DNA from: Dorea phocaeensis
Lineage (GTDB): Bacteria > Bacillota > Clostridia > Lachnospirales > Lachnospiraceae
Direction of reading: 5' to 3'
NCBI RefSeq assembly: GCF_900240315.1
Contig: NZ_OEPZ01000001.1
Coordinates: 62,001 to 126,000, forward strand
DNA length: 64,000 nt
Shown here: piece by piece, positions 17,048 to 25,920 of the stretch
Numbering within the stretch: the first letter of the stretch is position 1
How the letters are laid out: each line of letters starts with the position of its first letter
Notes under the pieces: model-generated
The model's database searches: none
Told to the model about the DNA's origin: nothing
The model's input: only the letters and a program-made list of their open reading frames with translations
Translations under genes and position numbers: made by a program

Positions 17048-18631
17048 ATGTGTTCGATTATGGGATATTGTGAAGAAGGAGAGGCGTTGAAAACCTTTCG
17101 GGAATGCTTTTTAAGGACATCGTCCAGAGGACCGGATGAGTGTCGGATTCTGGACACCGGAAAAGGATATCTGGGATTTCAGCGCCTGGCAATCATGGGA
17201 TTGACACCGTCCGGCATGCAGCCATTTTCGCTGAACGGAAGTTATGTCGTTTGTAACGGAGAGATCTATGGATTTGAAAAACAAAGAGAAGAGCTGAAAA
17301 AGAAGGGGTATACATTTGAAAGTGATTCAGACTGTGAGATCCTGCTTCCGTTATATGAGCAATACGGGACAGAGATGTTCGGTATGCTGGATGCGGAGTT
17401 TGCGTGTATTATCTATGACGGAAAGACCGGAAGCTATATTGCGGCGAGAGATCCCATCGGAATTCGTCCACTCTATTACGGATATGACGAAAAAGGAGCT
17501 CTTGTTCTTGCCAGTGAAGCTAAAAATCTGGTTGGACTCTGTGAGAAGATCCGGCCGTTTCCACCGGGACATTATTACAAAGACGGAGCATTCATCTGCT
17601 ATCATGACATTAGCAGAACAGAGGAAGTCTGTGAGGATGATGTAGAGACAATCTGTCAGAAAATTCATGACAAATTGACAGAAGGGGTATGCAAAAGACT
17701 TGTCTCGGATGCAAAAGTAGGTTTTCTGTTATCAGGAGGACTGGATTCTTCCCTTGTCTGTGCCATAGCGGCGAAGGAGAGTAAGAAGCCGATTCGCACG
17801 TTTGCAATTGGAATGGATCAGGATGCCATTGATTTGAAATACGCAAGGCAGGTGGCAGAATATATTGGAAGTGAGCATACGGAAGTGATTATCACAAGAG
17901 AAGATGTGTTAAATGCACTGGAAGACGTAATCCACCTTCTCGGCACTTATGACATTACTACAATCCGTGCCAGTATCGGAATGTATTATGTATGTAAATA
18001 TATTCATGAGCACACAGACATCCGTGTTCTGCTGACCGGAGAGATCTCGGATGAGTTGTTTGGTTATAAATATACAGATTTTGCACCGTCACCGGAAGAA
18101 TTTCAAAAAGAATCCGAGAAACGTATACATGAGCTTCACATGTATGACGTGCTGCGGGCAGACCGGTGTATTTCCGTAAACTCACTGGAGGCAAGAGTTC
18201 CATTTGGAGATCTTGATTTTGTAAAGTATGTAATGTCTGTCGATCCGGCAAAGAAAATGAATACCTATGGAAAAGGAAAGTATTTGCTGCGCCGTGCCTT
18301 CGAGAAGGATGCGTGTCTGCCGGAAGAAATTCTCTGGCGTGAAAAAGCAGCATTTTCTGATGCGGTAGGACATTCTATGGTAGATGATCTGAAAGAATAT
18401 GCGCAGACCTGTTATGAAGGGGATGAATGGAAGGAAAAATGCAGCGCCTATGAGCATGCGGCGCCATTTACGAAGGAGTCACTCCTCTACCGGGAAATCT
18501 TCGAAAAATATTATCCGGGACAGTCGGAGATGGTCGCCGGTTTCTGGATGCCGAACAAGGCGTGGGACGGATGCGATGTGGATGATCCGTCCGCACGTGT
18601 ACTGGCAAACTATGGCGACAGTGGAAAATAG
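17048..18631 (+). CDS. asnB: Asparagine synthetase B, glutamine-hydrolysing
   Basis: 527 residues. The class II amidotransferase nucleophile Cys2 is in MCSIMGY, with SSRGPDE and NGEIYGF; the synthetase domain has the PP-loop LLSGGLDSSLV near residue 227. The length matches AsnB. It makes asparagine from aspartate, glutamine and ATP. AAGGAGGATATGAA gives a strong ribosome site. It is the last gene of the agcS operon and ends 6 nt before the convergent purF end, with no evident terminator between. Confidence 0.94.
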   Translation: MCSIMGYCEEGEALKTFRECFLRTSSRGPDECRILDTGKGYLGFQRLAIMGLTPSGMQPFSLNGSYVVCNGEIYGFEKQREELKKKGYTFESDSDCEILLPLYEQYGTEMFGMLDAEFACIIYDGKTGSYIAARDPIGIRPLYYGYDEKGALVLASEAKNLVGLCEKIRPFPPGHYYKDGAFICYHDISRTEEVCEDDVETICQKIHDKLTEGVCKRLVSDAKVGFLLSGGLDSSLVCAIAAKESKKPIRTFAIGMDQDAIDLKYARQVAEYIGSEHTEVIITREDVLNALEDVIHLLGTYDITTIRASIGMYYVCKYIHEHTDIRVLLTGEISDELFGYKYTDFAPSPEEFQKESEKRIHELHMYDVLRADRCISVNSLEARVPFGDLDFVKYVMSVDPAKKMNTYGKGKYLLRRAFEKDACLPEEILWREKAAFSDAVGHSMVDDLKEYAQTCYEGDEWKEKCSAYEHAAPFTKESLLYREIFEKYYPGQSEMVAGFWMPNKAWDGCDVDDPSARVLANYGDSGK

Positions 18632-18637
18632 AAGAAG

Positions 18638-20038
18638 CTAAGAGTTTTGGTTTGGAATATCCATTGGATAATGGTTATCAAAACAGGCTTTACAAAGTGG
18701 GAGACCATTTACCGTATCGGGAAGGTCTTCCACTTTCATATATCCAAGAGAGTCAGCGCCTATGATGCGGCAAATATCGTCCACAGAGTGAGAAGATGCC
18801 AGAAGCTGCTGATTGGACGGAATGTCTGTTCCGAAATAGCAAGGATACAGGAAGGGAGGCGAGCTGATGCGGACATGAACTTTGAGAGCGCCGGCTTGTT
18901 TCAGATGTCGGATCAGACCTGCGATCGTGGTTCCTCTTACGATAGAGTCGTCCACCAGGACGATATTTTTTCCCTTGACGGCATGCTCCAGTACATGAAG
19001 TTTGAGCCGTACACTATTTTCCCGTTCTTTTTGAGTCGGCTTTATAAAGGTACGTCCCACATAGCTGTTTTTGTAGAAGGCTAACCCGAAGGGAATGCCG
19101 GAAGCTTCCGCATAGCCCTGCGCAGCGGCAAGACCGGAATCAGGCACACCGGTTACAAGATCAGCTTCTGTCGGATAGGCTTTGGCAAGTGCAGCCCCGC
19201 CTCTTAAGCGAGCCTCGTAGACGGATACCCCGTCGAGGGTACTGTCTAATCGTGCAAAGTAGATGTATTCAAAGATGCAGTGAGCGTGCTTCTTCTGGCA
19301 GAGCTCCAGATTGGAAGAGATCCCCTGACGCGTAATGGTGATGATCTCACCCGGGCGTATATCACGGATAAAGGTCGCTCCGATAGCGGTGAGGGCACAG
19401 CTCTCCGAGGAGAGGACATAAGCGCTGCCTCGCTTTCCAAGGCAAAGCGGTTTGAGACCGAGAGGGTCTCTAACGCCGATCAGTTTTCTCGGACTTGCAA
19501 TGATTAGCCCATAGGCTCCTTTTATTTTTGAGGCAGCCCGCAGAATTGCCTCTTCGACAGAGTGGGTGTGAATCCTCTCCCTGGCAATCAGGTGCGCAAT
19601 GACTTCCGAGTCTGTTGTAGTCTGGAAGATGGCACCGGTACGTGTAAGTCCAGCTCTTAATTCTTCGGTGTTGACGAGATTTCCATTGTGTGCAAGAGCA
19701 AGAGTACCCTTAACATAATTGAGAACGAGAGGCTGTGCGTTCTGCAGAGAAGTTTCTCCGGTTGTAGAATAGCGCACATGCCCAACGCCCAGATTGCCGG
19801 TAAGAGAATGAAGGATGTTGTCGTCAAAGACTTCGTGGACAAGTCCCATGCCCCGGTGAACATTAAGATTCCCCTCCGATCCGCAAGTGTCACACACAGC
19901 AATACCGCAGGACTCCTGCCCGCGGTGCTGTAAAGAAGAAAGGCCATAATAGATGGAGTTTGCCGCCTGTTCTTCAGATGATGTATAGATACCAAAGACG
20001 CCACAGGCTTCTTTGATACGTGAATGATCACAATTCAT
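18638..20038 (-). CDS. purF: Amidophosphoribosyltransferase (first step of purine synthesis)
   Basis: 466 residues. An 11-residue propeptide precedes the likely mature N-terminal nucleophile Cys12 in KEACGVFGI; LQHRGQESCGIA and the PRPP motif VLVDDSIVRGTT follow. Cysteines that could hold a 4Fe-4S cluster, as in the Bacillus enzyme, are present (for example PLCKACFDN). It transfers the amide of glutamine to PRPP. It lies 15 nt downstream of glnN on the minus strand and probably shares its attenuated promoter, an unusual pairing since purF normally sits with other pur genes. Confidence 0.95.
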   Translation of the reverse strand: MNCDHSRIKEACGVFGIYTSSEEQAANSIYYGLSSLQHRGQESCGIAVCDTCGSEGNLNVHRGMGLVHEVFDDNILHSLTGNLGVGHVRYSTTGETSLQNAQPLVLNYVKGTLALAHNGNLVNTEELRAGLTRTGAIFQTTTDSEVIAHLIARERIHTHSVEEAILRAASKIKGAYGLIIASPRKLIGVRDPLGLKPLCLGKRGSAYVLSSESCALTAIGATFIRDIRPGEIITITRQGISSNLELCQKKHAHCIFEYIYFARLDSTLDGVSVYEARLRGGAALAKAYPTEADLVTGVPDSGLAAAQGYAEASGIPFGLAFYKNSYVGRTFIKPTQKERENSVRLKLHVLEHAVKGKNIVLVDDSIVRGTTIAGLIRHLKQAGALKVHVRISSPPFLYPCYFGTDIPSNQQLLASSHSVDDICRIIGADSLGYMKVEDLPDTVNGLPLCKACFDNHYPMDIPNQNS

Positions 20039-20053
20039 GACAAAGCTCCTTTC

Positions 20054-22153
20054 TTATAATGAAAATAGTAATTGGTCGTAAGATGGGTATGGAAGCAGAT
20101 CTTCAGGAATCAGTGCTTCCGCTTCGCTTGCAGCGGTTCCCAAGTGCTCAAGAGAAGGAATCAGAAGATTCCGGCTCAGGAATGCAGAACGCTTCAAGTC
20201 TTCTTCTTTCTCTGTTTTGGTAAGCTGCTCCTTCAGATCCTGTACACCGTCTGCTAAGATTTCATAACAATTACTAAGCTTTCTTACAAGTGCTTCCTCC
20301 GCATCTGTTTTCAAATCAGGAAGAAGCGCTTTTTTTGAACTCGTACTGGAAGCAACAGCTCCGGTATAAGAATGGAGAGTAGGAAGAAAGTCACGCGATA
20401 GTATATCGACCATTGTGCGTGCTTCAATGGCGATGGTCTTTACATAATTTTCCAGTAAAATATCGTGTCTGGAGCGAATCTCATCTTCCGTATAAATGTG
20501 GTGTTTCGTGAAGAGTGTAATGCTTTTTGCTGTCAGAAGACGTTCTAGACAGTCTGGTGTAGATTCCAGATTGTCAAGACCACGTCGGGCGGCTTCTTTC
20601 ACCCATTCATCGGAGTAGCCGTTCCCGTTAAAAATAACCTTTTTATGTTTCTGGATTGCGCGTTTCAAAAGTGCGTGAACAGCCTCATCCATATCAGCCG
20701 GCTCAGTGTCCTTTAATTCTTCATAGAATTGGTCCAGTGATTCCGCAACAGCGGTATTTAATATAATGTTCGGCGTTGCAACGGAGGCAGCAGAACCAAG
20801 CATACGGAACTCAAATTTATTTCCGGTAAATGCAAATGGAGATGTCCGGTTCCGGTCTGTATTGTCTTTGAGAAAATGCGGGAGTACCGGGGCGCCGGTG
20901 TCAAGCTGGATTTTCTCTTGTTTACCGAAATAAGTATCATTTTCAATGGATTCCAGCACGCGGGTCAGCTCATCGCCAAGGAAAACAGACACGATTGCCG
21001 GAGGAGCTTCATTTCCGCCGAGACGGTGGTCATTGCCTGCGCTGGCGGCAGAGATCCGCATCAGATCTGCATAATCATCCACTGCTTTGATGACAGCCAT
21101 CAAAAAGATGAGAAACTGTGTGTTTTGAGCTGGAGTACGTCCCGGATTCAAGAGATTTACGCCGTCATCGGTTGTCAGAGACCAGTTGTTGTGCTTTCCG
21201 CTTCCGTTAATCCTGTCGAACGGTTTCTCGTGAAGGAGGCAGGTAAGACCGTGTTTTTCAGCAACCTTCTTCATCATCTCCATGGTGAGCTGGTTATGGT
21301 CAACCGCAATATTCGCTGTGTCGAAGACCGGGGCAAGCTCGTGCTGTGCAGGCGCTACTTCGTTGTGTTTGGTTTTTGCAGGAATGCCGAGCTTCCACAA
21401 CTCGAGGTCGAGATCGTGCATGTAGGCAGAGACTCTTGGTTTTAAAGCGCCGAAATAGTGGTCTTCCATCTCCTGTCCTTTTGGAGCCGGGGCGCCAAAG
21501 AGAGTTCGCCCACAGAAAATCAGATCTTTGCGCTGACGGTACAGATCCTTATCTACAAGAAAATACTCCTGCTCCGGTCCGATGGTGGCAGAGACTCTTT
21601 TGACGGTATCATTGCCCAGCAGGTGAAGCATTCTTACTGCCTGTGTGTTCAGTGTATCCATAGAGCGAAGAAGCGGCGTCTTCTTATCTAGAGCTTCTCC
21701 GCTGTAAGAACAAAATGCAGTTGGAATATAGAGTGTCTGATCTTTGATAAATGCCGGAGAAGTAGGGTCCCACGCGGTGTATCCGCGAGCTTCAAAAGTA
21801 GCGCGAAGGCCGCCGGAAGGGAAGCTTGAGGCATCCGGTTCGCCTTTGACAAGTTCTCTTCCGGAGAAATCCATGATGACTTCACCTTCCCCGGATGGAG
21901 AGATAAAACTGTCGTGCTTCTCTGCGGTAAATCCGGTCATTGGCTGGAACCAGTGCGTATAGTGTGTGGCACCGTTTTCTACGGCCCACTCTTTCATGGC
22001 TACTGCGACAGAATTGGCGACATCAAGTTCCAGATGGGTGCCGTTTTCAATGGTTTTCCTTAATGCCCTGTACACATCTTTGGGAAGCTTGCTGCGCATG
22101 ATCCGGTCACTGAAGATCATGCTTCCATACAGTTCGGGAATACGATTATTCAT
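20054..22153 (-). CDS. glnN: Glutamine synthetase type III
   Basis: About 699 residues, the length of GSIII. Typical motifs are IGPEQEYFLVD, KTKHNEVAPAQHELAP, DRINGSGKHNNWSL and GGNEAPPAIVSVFLGD. It makes glutamine from glutamate, ammonia and ATP. Two in-frame ATGs exist; the one at 22153 is chosen because AAGGAG then has a 9-nt spacer, while the ATG at 22162 touches the ribosome site. The upstream leader has promoter, hexaloop hairpin and terminator. A second, type I synthetase is encoded at 45668. Confidence 0.95.
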   Translation of the reverse strand: MNNRIPELYGSMIFSDRIMRSKLPKDVYRALRKTIENGTHLELDVANSVAVAMKEWAVENGATHYTHWFQPMTGFTAEKHDSFISPSGEGEVIMDFSGRELVKGEPDASSFPSGGLRATFEARGYTAWDPTSPAFIKDQTLYIPTAFCSYSGEALDKKTPLLRSMDTLNTQAVRMLHLLGNDTVKRVSATIGPEQEYFLVDKDLYRQRKDLIFCGRTLFGAPAPKGQEMEDHYFGALKPRVSAYMHDLDLELWKLGIPAKTKHNEVAPAQHELAPVFDTANIAVDHNQLTMEMMKKVAEKHGLTCLLHEKPFDRINGSGKHNNWSLTTDDGVNLLNPGRTPAQNTQFLIFLMAVIKAVDDYADLMRISAASAGNDHRLGGNEAPPAIVSVFLGDELTRVLESIENDTYFGKQEKIQLDTGAPVLPHFLKDNTDRNRTSPFAFTGNKFEFRMLGSAASVATPNIILNTAVAESLDQFYEELKDTEPADMDEAVHALLKRAIQKHKKVIFNGNGYSDEWVKEAARRGLDNLESTPDCLERLLTAKSITLFTKHHIYTEDEIRSRHDILLENYVKTIAIEARTMVDILSRDFLPTLHSYTGAVASSTSSKKALLPDLKTDAEEALVRKLSNCYEILADGVQDLKEQLTKTEKEEDLKRSAFLSRNLLIPSLEHLGTAASEAEALIPEDLLPYPSYDQLLFSL

Positions 22154-22196
22154 GTCATTCATCTCCTTAGATATTTTTTAAGTATTTTTGAAATAC

Positions 22197-22236
22197 AAAA
22201 AAGGCGCTATGAACATCTTAAGTCCAAAGCGCCTTT
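22197..22236 (-). terminator. Intrinsic terminator/attenuator in the glnN leader
   Basis: Read on the minus strand: 5' arm AAAGGCGCT (22236-22228), a 19-nt loop, 3' arm AGCGCC and six U (22202-22197). It lies between promoter and glnN, so it should stop transcription unless the overlapping hexaloop hairpin forms. Confidence 0.85.
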
Positions 22237-22240
22237 GCTT
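22227..22240 (-). promoter_or_regulatory. Hexaloop hairpin, candidate ANTAR-binding antiterminator (glnN leader)
   Basis: On the minus strand AAGC and GCTT pair around the loop AAAGGC (A at 1, G at 4). The loop is identical to that in the agcS leader. The stem is only 4 bp, the weakest of the three. It uses the same bases as the terminator 5' arm. It begins about 10 nt after the -10 box, so essentially at the RNA 5' end, leaving no room for a second hairpin. Confidence 0.6.
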
Positions 22241-22249
22241 ATGTGAAGT

Positions 22250-22277
22250 AGTATACTCTAAAAATTATGTTTGTCAA
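22250..22277 (-). promoter_or_regulatory. Promoter of glnN-purF
   Basis: On the minus strand TTGACA (22277-22272) and TATACT (22255-22250) are spaced by 16 bp. The position relative to the hairpin and terminator matches the agcS and carA leaders. Confidence 0.85.
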
Positions 22278-22373
22278 TGCTGATTTTTAAAATTCTGCGA
22301 AAATATTAAAAAATTAAGAGGGAAGCATTAAAAAATCTTAAGTGAAAACGAGTGGTGATTCATCAGGGATGTA

Positions 22374-22402
22374 TATACAAAGAGGACGATATAAGGTATA
22401 AT
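22374..22402 (+). promoter_or_regulatory. Candidate promoter of the PepV-like dipeptidase gene
   Basis: TATACA at 22374-22379 and TATAAT at 22397-22402, 17-bp spacer. The -35 box is a weak match, the -10 perfect. Confidence 0.55.
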
Positions 22403-22534
22403 ATAAAGAAAGGGAAAAACTGAAAATGCAGGAAAAAAGCACTAAACCTGCAAAATTGGCGACAAGGTTATACCCAGACAGAGCGCAGGCTCTGATCGGA
22501 GAAATATTATATAAAGTGGGAGAGGGAAAAAGAA

Positions 22535-23899
22535 ATGAGTTACGAGAAACTGAATGAAAAAATTCTTGAGATGAAGGATGAGATGTTCGATACCATCCGA
22601 GAGAATGTTGCAATCTGCAGTGTGAAGGGTGAGCCGGAAGAAGACGCTCCCTACGGAAGAGAAGTAAAAAGAGCATTGGATCATCTTCTTTCTGTTGGAG
22701 AAAAGATGGGCTTCAAGACCGGAAATGTGGACAATCGCGTAGGCTGGATCGAGTATGGAGAAGGCGAAGAGATGGTTGGAGTGCTCGGACACGTAGATGT
22801 AGTTCCTCTTGGGGAAGGATGGAATTATGATCCGCTCGGATGTGAGATCCATGATGGTAAAATGTACGGCCGTGGCGTTCAGGATGATAAAGGACCTACA
22901 ATCGGAGCTGTGTATGCACTGAAAGCAATCCGTGATCTTGGACTTCCGGTTGACCGCAGAATTCGAGTGTTATTCGGATGTGATGAGGAAAATGGATCTT
23001 CCTGTGTAGAACATTATATTAAAGTGGGAGAAGAACTGCCGACTATTGGATTTACACCGGATGCACAGTTCCCTGCAATCTTCTGTGAAAAAGGTCAGAC
23101 ATTCTGGGATGTAACTAAGAAAGTAGAGAATCCGTCCGGCATTAAAGTGCTTTCTATCGAAGGTGGAATGGCGAAAAACGTAGTGACACCAAAATGTACA
23201 TTGGTTGCAGAAGGTGAATTGAAGGTAGAAGAAAAAGATTATATTACGGTTGAGAAAAAAGACGGTAAGATCATCGTGACATGTGAAGGTATCAGCGCGC
23301 ATGGAAGTACACCGGAGCAGGGCGCAAATGCTGCAATCCGCTTATTTGATGCTCTGAAGGAAAATGATTTTGGCGGAGACCTTCAGACAATGATCAACTT
23401 CCTGATGGAAAAGATCGGTTATGAGACAAATGGAGAGAAGCTTGGAATTGCAAGTACAGATGAAGAGACCGGAAGCACAACAGTTAACCTTGGAATGATC
23501 AGCTGTGATGAGGAGAAGCTGTCCTTTACTTTAGACATTCGTTATCCAAACAGTACAACAGAAGAACATGTAGTAAAGAATGTAAAAGAGAATGTAGAGG
23601 CTTATGGACTTGTGCCGGAAGTAGAGACTCACAGCCTCTTATATGTACCGACAGAGTCTGAACTTGTACAGAAACTTATGAAAGTATATCAGGAACAGAC
23701 CGGTGACGTAGAAGCAGAGCCAATCGCTATCGGAGGAGGAACCTATGCGAAATCCTTCGATAATATGGTGGCTTACGGACCGATCTTCCCGGGAGAAGAA
23801 GAAGTGATCCATGCGCCGAATGAATTTGCAAATATGGACAATCTTGTACGTTCTATTCAGATTTCAGCGGCTGCGATGTACGAACTTGCACAGAAATAG
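22535..23899 (+). CDS. M20-family dipeptidase, PepV/Sapep-like
   Basis: 454 residues. Zinc ligands are in GHVDVVPLGEGW and GRGVQDDKGP, the acidic residues in FGCDEENGSS, and the lid domain lies between about 180 and 380; the C-terminal histidine is in EEVIHAPNEF. This matches PepV-like enzymes that cleave dipeptides with a free N-terminus in the cytosol. AGAGGG lies upstream of ATG 22535. The next gene follows after 11 nt and is probably co-transcribed. Confidence 0.9.
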   Translation: MSYEKLNEKILEMKDEMFDTIRENVAICSVKGEPEEDAPYGREVKRALDHLLSVGEKMGFKTGNVDNRVGWIEYGEGEEMVGVLGHVDVVPLGEGWNYDPLGCEIHDGKMYGRGVQDDKGPTIGAVYALKAIRDLGLPVDRRIRVLFGCDEENGSSCVEHYIKVGEELPTIGFTPDAQFPAIFCEKGQTFWDVTKKVENPSGIKVLSIEGGMAKNVVTPKCTLVAEGELKVEEKDYITVEKKDGKIIVTCEGISAHGSTPEQGANAAIRLFDALKENDFGGDLQTMINFLMEKIGYETNGEKLGIASTDEETGSTTVNLGMISCDEEKLSFTLDIRYPNSTTEEHVVKNVKENVEAYGLVPEVETHSLLYVPTESELVQKLMKVYQEQTGDVEAEPIAIGGGTYAKSFDNMVAYGPIFPGEEEVIHAPNEFANMDNLVRSIQISAAAMYELAQK

Positions 23900-23910
23900 G
23901 AGGCTAATAG

Positions 23911-24711
23911 ATGAGACTTACAATATTAGGAACTGGAAATGCGGCAGTAACAGAATGCTACAATACATGTTTTGTGATTTCAGATGAAAACAGACATTTT
24001 CTTGTAGACGCAGGAGGGGGGAATCGCATATTAAAAGTGTTAAAAGATACAGGGATTGAGATTTCCGACATCCATGATATTTTTGTTACGCACGAGCACG
24101 TAGATCACATTTTAGGTATTATCTGGCTGATCAGGATTATCGGACAGCGGATGAATCAGGGGAAATATGAAGGTGATCTTACGATTTACTGTCATGAGGA
24201 GTTGGCTGAGAAGATTCAGGCAATTGCGAATATGACGATCCAGCAAAAGGTATGTAAGTATATGGGAGAACGTATCCGTTTTGATATTGTATCGACAGGA
24301 GACGAGAGAATGATTTTAGGTTGTCCGGTTACGTTTTTTGACATTTTGTCTACAAAAGCGAAGCAATTTGGATTCTCCATGTGTATGAAAGATGGAACGA
24401 AGTTTACCTGTGTTGGCGATGAACCTTATAACGAAGCGAATTATGATTTTGTAAAGGACAGTGATTGGCTGCTTCACGAAGCGTTTTGCTTATTTAGTGA
24501 GGCGGATAAATTCAAACCGTATGAGAAGCATCACAGCACAGTAAAAGAAGCCTGTCAGCTTGCAGAACAATTGAAAGTTCCTAATTTGCTTCTCTATCAT
24601 ACAGAGGAGACGCATCTTAAGGAGCGTAAGCAGTTGTACACGCAGGAAGGAAAAGAATATTATAGTGGTAATCTCTATGTTCCGGATGATTTGGAAAGTT
24701 TTGAGATTTAA
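23911..24711 (+). CDS. Metallo-beta-lactamase-fold hydrolase, RNase Z-like
   Basis: 266 residues. The N-terminus MRLTILGTGNAAVTECYNTC and the zinc motif THEHVDHILG are RNase Z-like, with further ligands in CVGDEPYNEANY, LLHEAFC and the histidines in YEKHHST. It is shorter than typical tRNase Z (about 300 residues) and the exosite arm is not obvious, so a tRNA-processing role is uncertain; other small phosphodiesterases share the fold. AGGAGG precedes the start. A bidirectional terminator follows. Confidence 0.8.
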   Translation: MRLTILGTGNAAVTECYNTCFVISDENRHFLVDAGGGNRILKVLKDTGIEISDIHDIFVTHEHVDHILGIIWLIRIIGQRMNQGKYEGDLTIYCHEELAEKIQAIANMTIQQKVCKYMGERIRFDIVSTGDERMILGCPVTFFDILSTKAKQFGFSMCMKDGTKFTCVGDEPYNEANYDFVKDSDWLLHEAFCLFSEADKFKPYEKHHSTVKEACQLAEQLKVPNLLLYHTEETHLKERKQLYTQEGKEYYSGNLYVPDDLESFEI

Positions 24712-24714
24712 ATA

Positions 24715-24754
24715 GAAAAAACACGAAGAGGAAATGGGCTCTTCGTGTTTTTTT
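24715..24754. terminator. Bidirectional intrinsic terminator
   Basis: ACACGAAGAG (24721-24730) pairs with CTCTTCGTGT (24739-24748), flanked by A6 and a U-run, so it can serve both the RNase Z-like gene and the convergent glycerate kinase. Confidence 0.9.
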
Positions 24755-24781
24755 GAGGGACGATCTAATAAGGTTTATTTA

Positions 24782-25909
24782 TTATAGCAAACGAAATACT
24801 TGTTCTACAGATGCTGTCATATTACTGCGTGCAGTGGAGGGTTCCATCGCTTCTTCCAAAGTTACAATTCTTCTCAAAATCGGGAAAAAAGCATCGATTC
24901 CGGCTTGATTACAAGCTGTAGCTTCTTTTGTGACACTGCCGGAAAACGCCAATACTTTAGCACCGTGTGCTTTGGCGAGTTTTGCTACGCCGATAGGAGC
25001 TTTTCCCATGGCGGTTTGGCGGTCTAATTGCCCTTCTCCGGTTACTGCGATGTCAGCGCCTTCAAGAGCTTCTGAAAGGTTTACGGCATCTAAGATAAGA
25101 TCAACGCCAGGAGAAAGGGAGGCGTGAAGAAAGCTTAAAAATGCAAAGCCAAGACCACCGGCTGCGCCGGCGCCGGGATAATTTCGGTAATTGCAATTTA
25201 AAGTGGCTTCCGTAACATCTGCGAAGTGTGCCATGCCAAGATCCAGAGGTTTCTTCTGGGATTCGGTTACACCTTTTTGTGGGCCGTAGATATAAGTAGC
25301 GCCATTTTCTCCACAAAGGGGGTTGGTTACATCACAGGCAATTCGAAAATGGCAGGAGTCAAGCAGAGGATGCAGGTTGTTCGTATCAATAGACGCAACT
25401 TTCATAAGCGCCTGTGCTCCTTCTCCGACATCGAGCCCATGCTCGTCGAGAAACGAATAGCCCAATGCTTTGAGCATTCCTATGCCAGCATCGTTTGTAG
25501 CACTTCCTCCAATACCGATAATAAAATTACGGCAGCCCTTTTCCAATGCATCAAGAATCATTTCTCCAACGCCGCGTGTGCTGGCGATAAGAGGATTTTT
25601 TTGATGAGCAGGAACAAGTGTGATTCCGGAAGCAGCAGCCATTTCAATGATTGCTGTTTTATTCTCTTCCAAATACCCATAGTAACAAGATACAGGAGTG
25701 CCCATAGGACCGGTGACGGTAAGGTCAATGCGTTGTCCGCCCAGCCCTTCAATAAGAGCGTCGGTAGTTCCTTCTCCTCCGTCTGCCAGCGGTTTTATAA
25801 TGACTTCAGCGTCGGGGTGTGCGGCCAGGACACCCGATTTTACAGCCTGTCCTGCCTCCATGGAGGACAGGCTGCCTTTTAACGAATCAATTGCAACAAC
25901 AACTTTCAT
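24782..25909 (-). CDS. Glycerate kinase
   Basis: 375 residues of the GarK/GlxK family. The N-terminus MKVVVAIDSLKGSLSSMEAG, the segment KPLADGGEGTTDALI, GIGGSATNDAGIGMLKALGY and VTGEGQLDRQTAMGKAP are diagnostic. It phosphorylates D-glycerate to 2- or 3-phosphoglycerate. It lies 11 nt after the class V aminotransferase gene, and a D-2-hydroxyacid dehydrogenase is at 34671. Together these could form a serine/hydroxypyruvate/glycerate route (inference). Confidence 0.94.
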   Translation of the reverse strand: MKVVVAIDSLKGSLSSMEAGQAVKSGVLAAHPDAEVIIKPLADGGEGTTDALIEGLGGQRIDLTVTGPMGTPVSCYYGYLEENKTAIIEMAAASGITLVPAHQKNPLIASTRGVGEMILDALEKGCRNFIIGIGGSATNDAGIGMLKALGYSFLDEHGLDVGEGAQALMKVASIDTNNLHPLLDSCHFRIACDVTNPLCGENGATYIYGPQKGVTESQKKPLDLGMAHFADVTEATLNCNYRNYPGAGAAGGLGFAFLSFLHASLSPGVDLILDAVNLSEALEGADIAVTGEGQLDRQTAMGKAPIGVAKLAKAHGAKVLAFSGSVTKEATACNQAGIDAFFPILRRIVTLEEAMEPSTARSNMTASVEQVFRLL

Positions 25910-25920
25910 ATGAATACCTC

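Larger units (their letters stand above)
22154..22534. other. Divergent intergenic region between glnN and the PepV-like gene
   Basis: 381 bp. The left part holds the minus-strand glnN promoter, hexaloop hairpin and attenuator (22197-22277). The right part holds a candidate plus-strand promoter for the dipeptidase (22374-22402). The stretch 22280-22370 is A+T-rich and shows nothing else I can name. Confidence 0.7.

Noticed and set aside
18647-19084. 145-codon plus-strand frame inside purF
   Set aside because: Antisense to the PRPP-binding part of PurF; no ribosome site or motif.
20876-21445. 189-codon plus-strand frame inside glnN
   Set aside because: Antisense to highly conserved glutamine synthetase motifs; no independent support.
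22240-22330. A first (P1) ANTAR hairpin upstream of the glnN hexaloop
   Set aside because: The bases upstream belong to the promoter; no hairpin with an AnnGnn loop was found there. The same holds for the agcS and carA leaders.
25226-25882. 218-codon plus-strand frame inside glycerate kinase
   Set aside because: Antisense to the kinase; composition typical of a shadow frame.
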